Below, piece by piece: positions 10,540 to 22,029 of a stretch of 64,000 nt of DNA. This DNA comes from Spinellus fusiger (lineage: Eukaryota > Mucoromycota > Mucoromycetes > Mucorales > Phycomycetaceae): NCBI GenBank assembly GCA_025094145.1, contig JALLLS010000092.1, positions 61,491 to 125,490 of the forward strand, read 5' to 3'. The notes under the pieces are model-generated. The model did no database searches. It worked only from the letters and a program-made list of their open reading frames with translations, and was not told where the DNA came from. A program made the position numbers and the translations under genes. The stretch's first letter is position 1, and each line of letters begins with the position of its first letter.

Positions 10540-10770
10540 TTAGGTCTATTGATGGCGTCTTTATTGGATAAACTATTTCCAATAGTAGTATTGGAAATAG
10601 GCAGACCTGGTCGCCTATTTTTGGGAGAACCTATTGCAGTAATACAATATATGTAGAATTTAGAATAGCATAAATAGAGGGAACAGATGCACCCTTTGGA
10701 TCTTTGGGAAATATATCTTATAATTCCAAACAGTACACTTTTTTGCTTAAGGATTTCAAACATTACATAA
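10540..10770. repeat. Dispersed repeat, copy 2
   Basis: Matches 2690-3115 (see that entry), best over 10670-10765. The rest of 9991-11044 shows no gene; a GGGGACT triplet repeat occurs at about 10965-10987. Confidence 0.6.
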
Positions 10771-11044
10771 GAATGACTATCTTTTTATTCTTCTTCTTTT
10801 TAAAAGTGCTTTAACTATTTCTTATTTTGCATGAAAAGGTGTAGAGGGTGTCTGTGCATTCAAAGAGATAATCAATAGCAGAAGAAAAGAAACATTCTTG
10901 GATACTTTTTCCAAATCAAAATAGATCTACACTGAAGGGGGAGAAAAAAAATAGACAACGACCACTGGGGACTGGGGACTGGGGACTGTTGATTCGTCTG
11001 TGACTTGCTAGTCCTCTTCTTCCTTGCTGTCCTTTTTAATAGCA

Positions 11045-11690
11045 ATGAACAAAGAACTCATTGTTCTTCATGCGTACGGGTCCAAAGTCTTTGTATTCAA
11101 CGTCGAGGGTATAATAACCCTATTCAGAAATAGTGTACTGATAGTGTTGATAATAAAATAAAAAGATGTCCAAAGACTAAGGTGTGACCAACGCATTGTA
11201 GGTGCTTTGGTAGGCACCCTCCCTCGCCTTCCCCTACAAAACACCTTCCACGGTCTCCCTCTTTTATTGATGTTGGAAGAAGTTACATTGGCTATAGAAA
11301 AAAGTAAAGTACGAGTGAGTTGATAAAGCCCATGAACACTCTAGTATAGATATGGTCAAAGTAGAAGGGTGGAGTTATGTTTACACACCCGAGGAAAGAC
11401 TACGGTGCGCTGTCTATAACTATCTTTGGCACAAAGGTCTTTATATTACACGCGGTTCAAAGTTTGGAGGTGACTTTCTTGCTTATCCAGGTGACCCAAT
11501 GCGCTTTCACAGCCATTACATTGTGGAGGCCATCCATAGGGAAACTCCTTTGACCCCTATAGATATTATCTATAAGGGACGATTGTCCACAAATGTTAAG
11601 AAGACCTATGTACTCGCCTCGATCACAAAAGAAGCGGAAGAAGCAAAGGAAACAGAAGAAGTCTTCTCATTCTCATGGGCGGGCTTTTGA
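11045..11690 (+). CDS. SEN34: tRNA-splicing endonuclease catalytic subunit SEN34 (compact)
   Basis: One of the two catalytic subunits of the heterotetrameric tRNA intron endonuclease; it cleaves the 3' splice site of pre-tRNA. Three exons (11045-11108, 11166-11303, 11350-11690) give 180 residues. The N-terminal domain reads VFVFNVEDVQRLRCDQRIVG, GTLPRLPLQNTFHGLPLLL; the C-terminal catalytic domain has KFGGDFLAYPGDPMRFHSHYI and STNVKKTYVL, ending in FSFSWAGF. The conserved Tyr (YPGDP), His (RFHSH) and Lys (VKKT) of the triad are present. At 180 aa it is shorter than animal SEN34; the linker between the N-terminal and catalytic domains is nearly absent. The second intron is 46 nt. The exon 2 donor (GTAAAG at 11304) was chosen because it alone keeps phase with exon 3. 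Confidence 0.9.
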
Positions 11691-11789
11691 GTAAATGAAA
11701 TAAGATCGGGATTGACATGGCACAAGATCAACACAATGCATTCTTATATTAAATGTAGTACACCCACTCACTCTCTTACAATCCATGAT

Positions 11790-11975
11790 TCAGTGGCCAT
11801 GTATTGCCACTGGTAGAAATAAACACACAAGAAACAAGAAAAAGAAAATCTACAGAGACCTTGGTGGATAATGTTATCCAAAGACAAACAAAACTCCTTA
11901 ATAATCTTGTACCAGGCAATGGCATTAGGGTATAGATGAGTATAGGAAATGAGAATGAACTTGGGAGATAAACGC
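11790..11975 (-). pseudogene. Gene fragment, 3' exons of an unidentified gene
   Basis: After a CTGTAG acceptor at 11976, a coding-like exon (11860-11975; RLSPKFILISYTHLYPNAIA, WYKIIKEFCLSLDNIIHQ) can splice to a 20-nt terminal exon (11790-11809) ending in a stop. No matching 5' exons are visible to the right, where the large inverted repeat begins at 12103. It may be the tail of a gene disrupted by that rearrangement, or chance. Family not recognised. Confidence 0.3.
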
Positions 11976-12102
11976 CTACAGATCATAGTAAAATACTATA
12001 AAGTAACATGGAAAGTGTTACTCCTATAGCAGCTTCTATTGTATTGCTTTTTTACTCAAAGTTTGCAGGTTTCTTTTTTATTTTGTGAATAGTGTGTTTT
12101 TA

Positions 12103-13464
12103 TTTACACACCAGGAGAATGATCTGACTCTTAAGCGGCAACACACCTCCCCTTTAAAGAATATGTATGCCTTCCTTTTACATAACACTGTTTTAGAATC
12201 AAAAGGTTGATGGATATCCAATTTCCTGTTTTCTTTTATAGAATACCTCACTATCAGAGGTGTGCTATTTGTAAGTCCTAGTGTTGATGACTAGAATGGT
12301 TAATGATACTACTATAGCTACTGCCTAAGTGTGTTCTCTCATGGCAATAGAATCCACACTCTAAAAGGCCTTGTGCTTTGTGATTGGGAGATGGATAACT
12401 ATGCTTGGGAGTATACTCTAGACAACCTAGACAGTATGGAAGAAAAGACCACCGGGACTGACTTGTGGGTTTTAATGAGATCAAGCCCAGATAAAGACAC
12501 CGATTACCCTTTTTTACCTCAAGAACAGCCAAGGATAGTGCCTACAACTTCCTTCTATTGTTTCTCTGTTAATAATAACACATTATGTTAAACAGCAAAT
12601 GTAGTGTCTGAATTGCAATATTCGTTTCATTTCTTCTTTTCATACCCAACTTTACAGTGTTTAATTGCAAAGTCAATAGGCATTGTTTAAATAGGCAGGT
12701 AGGGTTGGAACTCTAGTTTATTTGAACAGAGAATCATTATAAATATATTAGCCAATCAGATAAATATTATGATTTATATTTCAATTATTCCTATATATCC
12801 ATAATCTTTAGGTGTATAATATTTTAGAAGGCTACTCAAGTTCAAATAAACTAGAGTTCCAACCCTACCTGCCTATTTAAACAATGCCTATTGACTTTGC
12901 AATTAAACACTGTAAAGTTGGGTATGAAAAGAAGAAATGAAACGAATATTGCAATTCAGACACTACATTTGCTGTTTAACATAATGTGTTATTATTAACA
13001 GAGAAACAATAGAAGGAAGTTGTAGGCACTATCCTTGGCTGTTCTTGAGGTAAAAAAGGGTAATCGGTGTCTTTATCTGGGCTTGATCTCATTAAAACCC
13101 ACAAGTCAGTCCCGGTGGTCTTTTCTTCCATACTGTCTAGGTTGTCTAGAGTATACTCCCAAGCATAGTTATCCATCTCCCAATCACAAAGCACAAGGCC
13201 TTTTAGAGTGTGGATTCTATTGCCATGAGAGAACACACTTAGGCAGTAGCTATAGTAGTATCATTAACCATTCTAGTCATCAACACTAGGACTTACAAAT
13301 AGCACACCTCTGATAGTGAGGTATTCTATAAAAGAAAACAGGAAATTGGATATCCATCAACCTTTTGATTCTAAAACAGTGTTATGTAAAAGGAAGGCAT
13401 ACATATTCTTTAAAGGGGAGGTGTGTTGCCGCTTAAGAGTCAGATCATTCTCCTGGTGTGTAAA
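12103..13464. repeat. Large inverted repeat: two 625-bp arms, 112-bp spacer
   Basis: Bases 12103-12727 are repeated in reverse complement at 12840-13464 with no indel (every pair of positions sums to 25567) and no mismatch in the parts I compared. The spacer is 12728-12839. Each arm contains the same gene-like frame (12331-12591 plus; 12976-13236 minus; 86 codons, starting MFSHGNRIHTLKGLVLCD), which I do not recognise. No clear target-site duplication outside the arms, no transposase. A transcript through it would fold into a long double-stranded RNA. Confidence 0.9.
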
Positions 13465-13710
13465 AGACCAATAGTGCTATTAAAAGCAGTCTTTTTTTTT
13501 TTTAAAAAAAAATTAAATATATTTATTCCTGGGTTTTGTGTTTATTGCCTACTTATTTCCGACATTCTGCAACTTGTTTAAGCTTCTTAACCTTCTTTGC
13601 CTTCCAACACCTCAATAAAGGTCCGCTTTCTGCTTTTTAGCTTTTAAAATGAAGTATCCTTTCTCTTGTCCTTTTTATTTTTTTCTATTCTTCTACTATA
13701 ACAGTCTGGA

Positions 13711-14607
13711 ATGATTCTTCTTCATTGTTTGCTCTATGCTTTGTGGGTGGGGCTTATTCACTCTCAATCTACACAAACCAATGTCACTTCAACAGCAGCC
13801 ATCCATTGTACATGGCCCTGTGCAAACTCAGATGATGTCTGTGAAATAAACACATCTCAAGTGAGCTGCCAGCCGAAAAAGAATCAACAGTAGGTTGTTG
13901 TACAAATTAACCCACAAGTTTGCTCACTCATTGTGTGTATTTTTAGGTGGGTTATTGTTGAGCCAGAGAGAGCACCTATCTACTTTGGCACTCTAGGACT
14001 GTTTCCTAATGCAACATGTCAGTCTGTGCCTATCCCCAACATTAGTATCAGCAATACAACTATAATGAACAATAGCAGTACCCACCTCCATAATAACAGC
14101 ACCCCCGCTACTACGACTGTTATACAATGGCCTCCTGTAGGTATAGATTTCCTCAGTACCTGTGGCCCCACTTTCTACTGCACTCTAGACACTCCCTCCA
14201 CTTGTCAATTCCGCCATCCACTCCAATCAGCATGCACCCAGTCCCATGAATGTGAATCCGGTCTATGCAAAGACCTTATCTGCCAGTCTAAGATAGATAA
14301 GCCTGCTCCAAAATATGCCCTCCATAAGAACGAACCTGCTATGATGATAGTGCATGTTCTTGCTGCCGTATTTGGTATTATTGGTGCTCTTTTAGTAACT
14401 TGGGGAATCTATATGATGTTCCGAAGAAAGCGTATCCATCGTAATTTCCAGGAAAAAGACATTAAAGAAACTCTTCCTATGCCTGTGATGACTCAGTTTG
14501 ATAAATTTTCCATTGATTTCAATCATAGCCCAGAGACATCCACACCAACACCATGCACACCACCGCCTGCATTGGAGTCTATTCAGGTGCAAGTAAGGCA
14601 GCTTTAG
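13711..14607 (+). CDS. Cysteine-rich type I membrane protein
   Basis: Two exons (13711-13889, 13947-14607) give 279 residues. Residues 1-20 (MILLHCLLYALWVGLIHSQS) look like a signal peptide. The outside part has many N-glycosylation sequons (for example NVT, NTS, NAT, NIS, NTT) and cysteines, including ACTQSHECESGLCKDLICQS, a C-x5-C-x4-C-x4-C pattern like the N-terminal cysteine-rich unit of Dickkopf-type domains. A transmembrane helix follows (VHVLAAVFGIIGALLVTWGI) with a basic stop-transfer MFRRKRIHR. The cytoplasmic tail of about 75 residues is Pro/Thr-rich. Probably a cell-surface or wall-linked glycoprotein; no enzymatic domain seen. Not assigned to a named family. Confidence 0.75.
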
Positions 14608-15068
14608 CATCCCAATCATTCTCCGACCCTTATTCAACCCTTCACCCTTCCGCTCTACAAAGCCTAAAACACCACACTCTACATAATATTATACATAGTC
14701 ATTGTAAATAAACTTCACCCTGCATTGGAATTGAACTCTTTTGAAATGTACATGCACACAAATTGCAGCTGTATTTTTCATTCTTATTATATTTTATACA
14801 GAGAAATAAAAAGAGAAATAAAAAGAGAAATAAAAAGAGAAAGTTCTACTAACATAGTAACATAAGAAACAAGACTGTACAGTTGAAAAGACAATAGGCC
14901 TTATTTCACGAAGAGAAATGCACCCGCCTTAATAATTAATATTAATATCAGTATCAATGTTTTATTTTATTTTATTTATAATATAAAAATAAAATAAAAT
15001 AAAACCCATACCCGCCAATCACTTTACAGGTTCGATTGAGTTCCGCCCTTTACTTCTTCTCATTTGCT
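14608..15068. other. Spacer between membrane-protein gene and CLC gene
   Basis: Contains simple repeats: AGAGAAATAAA units at about 14803-14840 and complementary TTTTA / TAAAA runs at 14960-15003 that could pair into a hairpin (about 12 bp stem of TTTTATTTTATT against its complement). No gene seen. Confidence 0.5.
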
Positions 15069-18000
15069 ATGACACAAGGACAGCCCTCCACTGTGCCATT
15101 AGAAGAAGAGTTGGCACAGATCCGACGGTACGAGGATTTCAGCACAATTGGTGGGTCACTCTTCCCTCTTCCCTCTGTGCATAAATAAAAGAGTGACTCA
15201 TCTATAGCCCCTATCTCTGTTTATTATTGACTAGACTGGGTCAAGGATGCCATCATTGAACGCTACCGACAAATCTCGTTACAGACACAAAACAAAGACG
15301 ACACTTCATGGCGGGCCTGGCGAAATCTCACCTTTGAAACTACTCAGAGTTGGATTGTGGTGACACTTGTGGGTAAGTGGCAGACTGCCTACCGAGAGAA
15401 GAAAAAGCACAGACATCATCTGACAAACATGACATGACAATGGTTAGGTGCTACCATTGGTCTCAACTCGGCATTGATTGCCATTGCCACAGATTGGCTG
15501 TCAGATATTAAATTAGGGTATTGCGCAGAAACGTGGTGGCTCAACCAAAAGTTTTGTTGCTGGGAAATAGAAGCGCATGGTAAGCTCAGCCCCCAAAGAA
15601 GATAGACATGAGGACTGATAGACATGGACTCTGTAGACGGGAGTTGTGAGAATTGGGTTCCGTGGAGTCAGGCACTGCACTTGGGTCCCGATGTATTTCT
15701 TGTGAAATGGATATGTTATGTGTTTTGGGCAGTAAGTCGTGTCCTAGAGTAACATCAAAGTAAATGAAGGCATAGACCTCCTTTGCAACAGTGTGCGCTT
15801 ATTTAGTAAAGAACATTGCTCCTTATGCCGCTGGTTCTGGTATATCAGAAATCAAATGCATTCTTGGTAAGTAGAAGCAAAAGAGTAGGTTGTTGCTGTA
15901 TAACTTATCCCATGGCATGCTAGCTGGTTTTGTCATGCGTGGGTTTTTAGGAGGATCAACCCTCATTATCAAAAGTGTTGGACTGGTAATTCAATATTCA
16001 TATAAACTACAGTGGATCCTTATGCTTCTTTTCTCTCTTTCTTGTTCTTTAGTCTATGGCAGTAGCTTCTAATTTATCCATTGGTAAAGAAGGTCCTTCT
16101 GTTCACATGGCATGCTGTGTGGGTAATGTAGTATCTCACTGCTTCCAGAAATTCAGAACAAGTAAAGGTAATTTAATCTTACTCATTACACATGTATAAG
16201 GTATTCTCTACTTACACTCATACTCTATACCAATGACTATTAGCCGAAATGCGTGAGATACTAACAGCATCCAGTGCAGCAGGAGTGGCTGTTGCTTTTG
16301 GATCTCCCATCGGAGGTGTCTTATTTGCATTGGAAGAAATGAGTTCCACCTTTCCTAATAGAACCATGTGGAAGAGTTTTTTCTGTGCCATGATTGCTAC
16401 CATGGTACTTCAGGCCATGAACCCCTTCCGAACAGGCAAACTTGTTCTGTTTCAAGTGAGCTATGATCGAGAATGGCATTTCTTTGAATACCTTTTTGTA
16501 GTGGTCATTGGTATCTTTGGGGTAAATATGATTAATAGTGACAGTGACGGTGACGGTGATCTGATCCCTAGCAAGTATAGGGTTTGTATGGAGCTCTTGT
16601 CATCAAATTCAATCTGTGGATGGCAAAGTTTAGAAAGAGATACCTTAAAGACTTTGGTATTTCTGAAGCTGCCACTTTGGCCTTTATCACAGCATTTGTG
16701 GCCTACCCCAATGCATTCACACGTATTGATATGACGGAAATTATGGGGATTTTGTTTCGTGAATGTGAAGGATCTCAAAGCGAAAATTACTATGGTCTAT
16801 GCGAGTAAGTAGCTGTGCTATTTTTCCCTCTATTTTTCCCTGTACTTAGCATCCATAGAACGGGCAATGTTGGAAATTTGGTGCTGTTATTGTTGGCTGC
16901 GACTGCGATGCGTACGATTGGTACCATTGTCACTTATGGTTGTAAAGTAAGATAGTGTTTGTGTGTTTGTTTTGGATTCACTCATGTACTGACTCTTGTA
17001 TAGGTACCATGTGGTATATTCGTACCTTCCATGGCCATTGGTGCTACATTTGGCCGTATGGTTGGTTTGCTTGTCAAGGCATGGCAAATGTGTGTAGCTA
17101 GTGTTCTTATCAGATCAGCAAAAGAAGAAAAAGTGAATGCATATTTACATGTGTGTTTTATATAGCTCCAATCCCGACCTTTTTCTTTTTTCATCGTGTA
17201 ATCCAGACACACCTGTAAGGCATCTTTTTATTTACAGAGTGAGAGACTAATCTATTTAGTGTATTACTCCTGGTACATATGCATTTTTAGGTGCAGCAGC
17301 AGCCCTCTGGTAAGTTAAACTATGAAAAGGACATATAGATAGATAGATATATGATATTTATTCACTTTATATATATATATATACTTTAGTGGTGTTATGC
17401 GTATTACCGGTAATTATATTTCTTATCTCAATACTATTATGCTAAAATTATCTATTATACAGTCTCTGTTGTCGTTATTATGTTTGAACTGACTGGCCAA
17501 ATCACCTATATTCTACCCACAATGGTAAGACAGTGAGTGTTTACTGATGGACTTATAACGTTTGCCTTAGATCGCATTAATGATTACTCGAGCTGTGGGA
17601 GATTGGTTTGGTCCTGATGGTATTGCAGATTGCTATATTCGACTTAATGGCTACCCCTTCCTTGACAAAGACGACCATGTTTTTGGCGTGCCTGGTAAAA
17701 CAACATAGCTATACCCTTTCTTTCTCTTTTATTTCAAGTAGCTTATTCTCTTTATAGTGTCCCATGTAATGCAGTCAGAGATGACAGTGATGACAGCCTC
17801 TGGAATGAAATTCAAGGAAATAAGTAAGTGACTGGACATTAGATAAAGCATTCGACTTAGACTGGCCATAGATACCATTCTACAAAGTACCAACTTCCAA
17901 GGTTTCCCTGTGGTTCAAGATATATCAAGTATGAGGTTCATTGGCTACATTGGTCGTTCTGAACTTCGCTATCTTCTTGGTAAATAACCCAGAAATGAAA

Positions 18001-18600
18001 ACATCACTCACATATCCAACAGATAAAGCCCGTGTAGTCTACAAAGCCCATGACACAACCGTCATTCGATTTAGACCTGATATCAATGATGAAATTGAAG
18101 TGTTGACAGGTGTGCCTGATGCAGATCATGTTATTCAAGGATCCGCAGATGTTTTGGACTTTGGACCTTACGTGGATCAGGTAAACAATGGTCTAGACTA
18201 TAGATAAATAACCTTTTATTAGACAACCATTACAGTACATCCTAAACTGTACCTTGAGACTGTCATGGATATGTTCAAACAGATAGGGTAGGTTGGATGG
18301 CATATCATTGTGCATAAGTCAACACATTTACTTATTTATGTTATTAGACCACGCGTCATCTTGCTTGAACATGGCGGTAAACTCGTAGGCCTTGTCACTG
18401 TCAAAGATGTGTTACGTTACATGGCACGCCTTAAGATTTCTGATGATATGTTCGAAGAATCAGGAGAAGAACAAGGAGCAGTAAAGTATATGAGAAAATT
18501 ACTAGCATGGGCATCCCACAGTTCAGAGAGACTCGGGAGTTATACACAACTCAGAACTCAATTCTTTGATGATGAAAACCATGAACTTCAAGGTCGTTAA
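15069..18600 (+). CDS. CLC-family chloride channel / Cl-/H+ exchanger with CBS domains
   Basis: Twenty-one exons: 15069-15150, 15235-15372, 15448-15579, 15637-15731, 15776-15866, 15924-15985, 16053-16167, 16244-16521, 16581-16804, 16850-16946, 17004-17089, 17166-17214, 17260-17309, 17390-17409, 17463-17524, 17571-17694, 17758-17823, 17872-17979, 18023-18180, 18223-18287, 18348-18600. They sum to 785 codons. Anion-pathway motifs are present in order: AGSGISEIK (usually GSGIPE), GKEGPSVH (gating glutamate), FGSPIGGVLFALEE. Two C-terminal CBS segments follow (VMTASGMKFKE... and PRVILLEHGGKLVGLVTVKD). The N-terminus DWVKDAIIERYRQ and the SDIKLGYC/NQKFCCWE region place it with the ClC-3/Gef1 intracellular branch, which acidifies Golgi, endosomes or vacuoles in yeast. 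Exon 14 is 20 nt. No lesions seen. Confidence 0.93.
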
Positions 18601-19007
18601 TCTTTGCTTGTTTGTATATGTGTATATGTCTTTGTGTATATGTCTTTTGTACGTAGGTCTTGTTTCTTTCTTAATACACAGCAAAAGTAGTAAGAAAAGA
18701 GAGTTAATACTGTGGAATATGCAATACTATTTATATTTTCAAATTAGAACAGCTAAAAAATTATTTCCCAAGAATACTAAATGATAATGCCCACTCTATT
18801 GAGAACTCCACAGGTTTATCAATAAACTATATACACTACTTTTTTTTATATTAGTTTTACTTTTGCTTCTTTTTATGAAGAGTGTGTTTCTCAATCGATA
18901 GAGGCATTATAGACTTAAAAAAATATATAATAATATCACATTATTGTAAACTATCATATATGTTGATATATGTTTCATGCAGTTGCTCCACTATTATTAT
19001 TTAAAAA
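18601..19007. other. Spacer downstream of the CLC gene, no gene seen
   Basis: AT-rich, with no recognisable coding or repeat structure before the transposon end at 19010. Confidence 0.5.
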
Positions 19008-19009
19008 TA

Positions 19010-20611
19010 CAGTGGCTTTCAAAATAATAAGGAAGATTCTTCATGTCCCGGTATGCTTCTGTAATAAGAAATACTTATTCTTTGTAATAAAAACACACAG
19101 TAAAGACTTCAAAATAGGATAGAGTATAAAGAAGGTCAACAGGATAATAAATACAAGTTTATTGGGTGGAAAACTTCAATATATGGTGTTTCCACCCTTG
19201 GCCTCAATGACAGCCTTGCATCTCCGCCCCATGCTGGCAATGAGGGTGTCTGTGGTGTCCCTGGGAATATTCTCCCATTCTTCTAACAGGAGCACCTCCA
19301 AATCTTGTAGAGTACTTTTTGAGGTCATCCTATTTCTGATGGCTCTATCAAGCTCCTCCCATAAATGCTCTATGGGGTTGAGTTCGGGGCTTTGTGAGGG
19401 CCACCCCTCCATAGTGGCAATGCTCTCATTTGCCTTCCACAACCTGGACTCTCTACTCTTGTGGCAGCTGACATTGTCTTTTTGGAGAACACAACATAAC
19501 ACTGAATTCAGTGCCTTGAGTTGAGCCAGCTCAGGGCAGTAGTTGTCCTTTAAGATCTCAATGTATCCTCTAATGTCTATACTGCCCTTCACAGGCACCA
19601 ACCTTCCAACACCTTCACCAGAGAAAGAACCCCACACCATAACACTAACACTAACACCACCAAACTTCATGGTGGGCTTGATTTTTTTGGGAGAAGCTCC
19701 TACACCTTTTTTTGCACCACTCTGTTGCAGTTATTGGTTCTCATCAGTTGGTACTTTGACTCATTGGACCATATGACTGTCTTCCAGTCTTCCTCAGTCC
19801 AGTGAAGATGAGACTTGCTTGGCCCAAGCAAGTCTCAACTTCTTGTGCTTATTGGTGAGAGAAGTTTTATTAACTACCCTACAAGAAAACAGGTCGAGCT
19901 TCTTAATCAATTTTCTAAAAGTGCTCATGCACACTTGGGTGGCTATCTACTTGCAAAGTTGATTTATTATCTGAAATGAATCCTTTCACACTTCGCGACT
20001 GACCTCTCTCTCTCTTCTCTCTCATTAAGAATGGGCTTTCACCCAATGCCTTTCTTGGCCTTGAAGCAACCAGTTTCTTTGTATCTCTTTACGATACGGG
20101 AAACAGACTGCTGACTAACTCCAAACCTAGCAGAAATGGCAACATGGCTGGTCCCATTAACAGTGGCCTCGTGAGCAATGAGACAGCGGGTGAAGTCATC
20201 AATATTTATTTTTCCTGTTTCCAAGAGGTCTCATGGGTTGTTCAGTGGTGTTAGATGAGGTAGACATTAGAGTGGAAAAGCAATAAATGAAGAATGTTTA
20301 ATATAAAAATAAATTCAAGGGTAAAATTATGGTTTGAATTTGAAATCTTCCTTGTTTTATTGAAAGCCACTGTATATAGCCACTTTCTCATTTTACCATC
20401 ATTTCTCATTTTCCATCGCTTTTTCCCTGATTTGAGATTTTGTGGTTCTTTGTCCTTCTGTTTCTTTCCTCTTTGCATTTCTTTTTTCCACTTTTGTATT
20501 TGAAAGTGTTTATATGTATATCTTAATTGTTCAAAAGTTCTCATAGGGTGGCTAACATGCCCAATGCGCGAATAGCAACCAACACCCAAAAATAAAAAAT
20601 ACTTTGAACTG
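19010..20611 (-). mobile_element. Hybrid-ended composite transposon, inverted copy of 4102-5713
   Basis: Reverse complement of 4102-5713. Its left border is the right end of the nested Tc1 (CAGTGGCTTTCAAAATAATA at 19010) and its right border is the left end of the outer element (ending TACTTTGAACTG at 20611). TA lies on both sides (19008-19009 and 20612-20613). It therefore contains one end from each of two different elements and lacks the cargo gene. Positions correspond by x + y = 24713 from 4102 through 5537 with no indel. Confidence 0.8.
19176..20224 (-). pseudogene. Tc1-like DDE transposase, broken (copy 2)
   Basis: Same gene and same lesions as at 4489-5537: stop after the helix-turn-helix part (20039-20224), frame loss in the middle, and WSNE in place of WSDE at the first catalytic Asp. 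The C-terminal frame (19176-19670) differs from copy 1 at several residues, for example SPELNPIEHLW for SPDLNPIEHLW and NVSCH for NASCH. Confidence 0.85.
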
Positions 20612-20624
20612 TAGATGTTCTTCC

Positions 20625-21420
20625 ATGAAGAGATACAGAGAAGCTGATAGTCTTAAGGTAGGAAAGAGCACCGGAAAAGCCTCATCGAGAAATAACGATC
20701 AAAGTTTAAAAAGACTGTATAAGATGATAAAGAGGTTAGTCCTGTCATCTCGCTGATTGATTAAGACTGTTCTCACTAAGATGTATAGAAAATATTATTC
20801 ATCTGGAACAAGACTCGTTTCAATTAGAGTGAGAATACGTAGGAAAATGTCACCTGGTCTGACGAGTTACAGTTCCAGTTCATCAGGACAAATAACTACA
20901 AAAGAGTGATAATAAGAAACAATGATAGGATTTTTCCCATAAGAATCAAACTAACAAAGAAGTATAATGTGATACTTCTTTCTGGTGAAGGCGTAGAAAG
21001 AATTTAAACAATGAAGGTTGGTGTTAATAGTGGAAAATATCATGAAATCTTGAAGAAGTATTATTGTCTTGAGTTAGTTGATCTTTCTGAATTGAATCTA
21101 TAAATAATGTTTTTCTTTCTTTCAATGAGGCATAGTCATGATGATGAAGTGGCCCTCTCAGAGCCCCGACCTAAACTTAATATAGAATATATAGGATAAT
21201 TTTGAAGAAGAAAAATCAGTAAGAGAATGATCCCGAGAAAAATAAAGGATCTTGGATATTTTTCTTGAAAAAACGAGATGAAACTCTCAAAGACATTAGT
21301 TACTAAGCTTATCTAATAAACTATTAATTGATAGTTTATTGACTTTATTAATGTTTTATATAAGTTTGAAGTCTCTAATGTGTATATTGGGTATGTTTTC
21401 ATAAAAATTTGAAATAAATG
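20625..21420 (+). pseudogene. Old Tc1 transposase relic, same family
   Basis: Directly next to the composite copy. It shows eroded family landmarks: AAGAGATACAGAGAAGCTG (end of the helix-turn-helix), CACCTGGTCTGACGAGTTAC (TWSDEL, with the catalytic Asp codon still GAC), CTTCTTTCTGGTGAAGGCG, and AGAGCCCCGACCTAAACTTA (SPDLN). Many stops, frameshifts and AT-shifted positions. No ends recognised. Confidence 0.65.
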
Positions 21421-21503
21421 AGTGATGCACAAGAAGACCGATATCTATATCTATATATAAACAACTCCTATTTATTTTGACAATTACTGTAGACACAGTC
21501 TTA

Positions 21504-22029
21504 TTATCGTCTTGTTACGCGCAAGTAGTTTACAATCCTCCATACCACTACAGCGGCCAGCCAAATCCACACATAGAAATTTATAAATGAAATGATACTA
21601 TAAATGCCATAAAGCATACTATGACGCCAGCAATGCCTGTCCAATTTCTGCCAATAAAAACATAAGAACGCACATCACACAACTATCGTTTTTATTTACC
21701 GGAATCCATAAGTGATCTATCTTTTCTCCTCGATGGTTAGGAGGCAGAAAATCACCAGGTATTTTTTGCATGCTGAAACATTGAATACACTCCAAGAAAA
21801 GAACAAGAACAAGTCCTACGACTGCACCTACACCCGACCAATAGGAATCGAGAATATAATGGCGGAAAGGACGTGCTTGTTCCTGATAATGATGAAGAGA
21901 AGAAACAGAAAAGGATAAAGAAGCAGAAGAGTTTTCTTTTGTAGAAAATTCATCAAGGAAAGCATCTTGGCGTCTAAGCTTAGGTTTCAGTACAACAGGC
22001 TCTGATAAGTCACTGATTCGAGGATACTT
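21504..22029 (-). CDS. Small protein with two transmembrane segments, unassigned
   Basis: Two exons (21700-22029, 21504-21647) give 157 residues from the ATG at 22029 (MKYPRISDLSEPVVLKPKLR). An upstream in-frame ATG at 22086 exists but adds only a low-complexity leader. A soluble N-terminal part of about 65 residues is followed by one hydrophobic helix (GVGAVVGLVLVLFLECIQCF). After the intron comes a second (IISFINFYVWIWLAAVVVWR) and a short basic tail (NYLRVTRR). The family is not recognised; an ER or other endomembrane location is plausible. The intron phase and uninterrupted frame support a real gene. Confidence 0.6.

Noticed and set aside
15021..15045. GGTTCGATT resembling a tRNA T-loop
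   Set aside because: No acceptor or anticodon stem around it; it lies in the 5' flank of the CLC gene.
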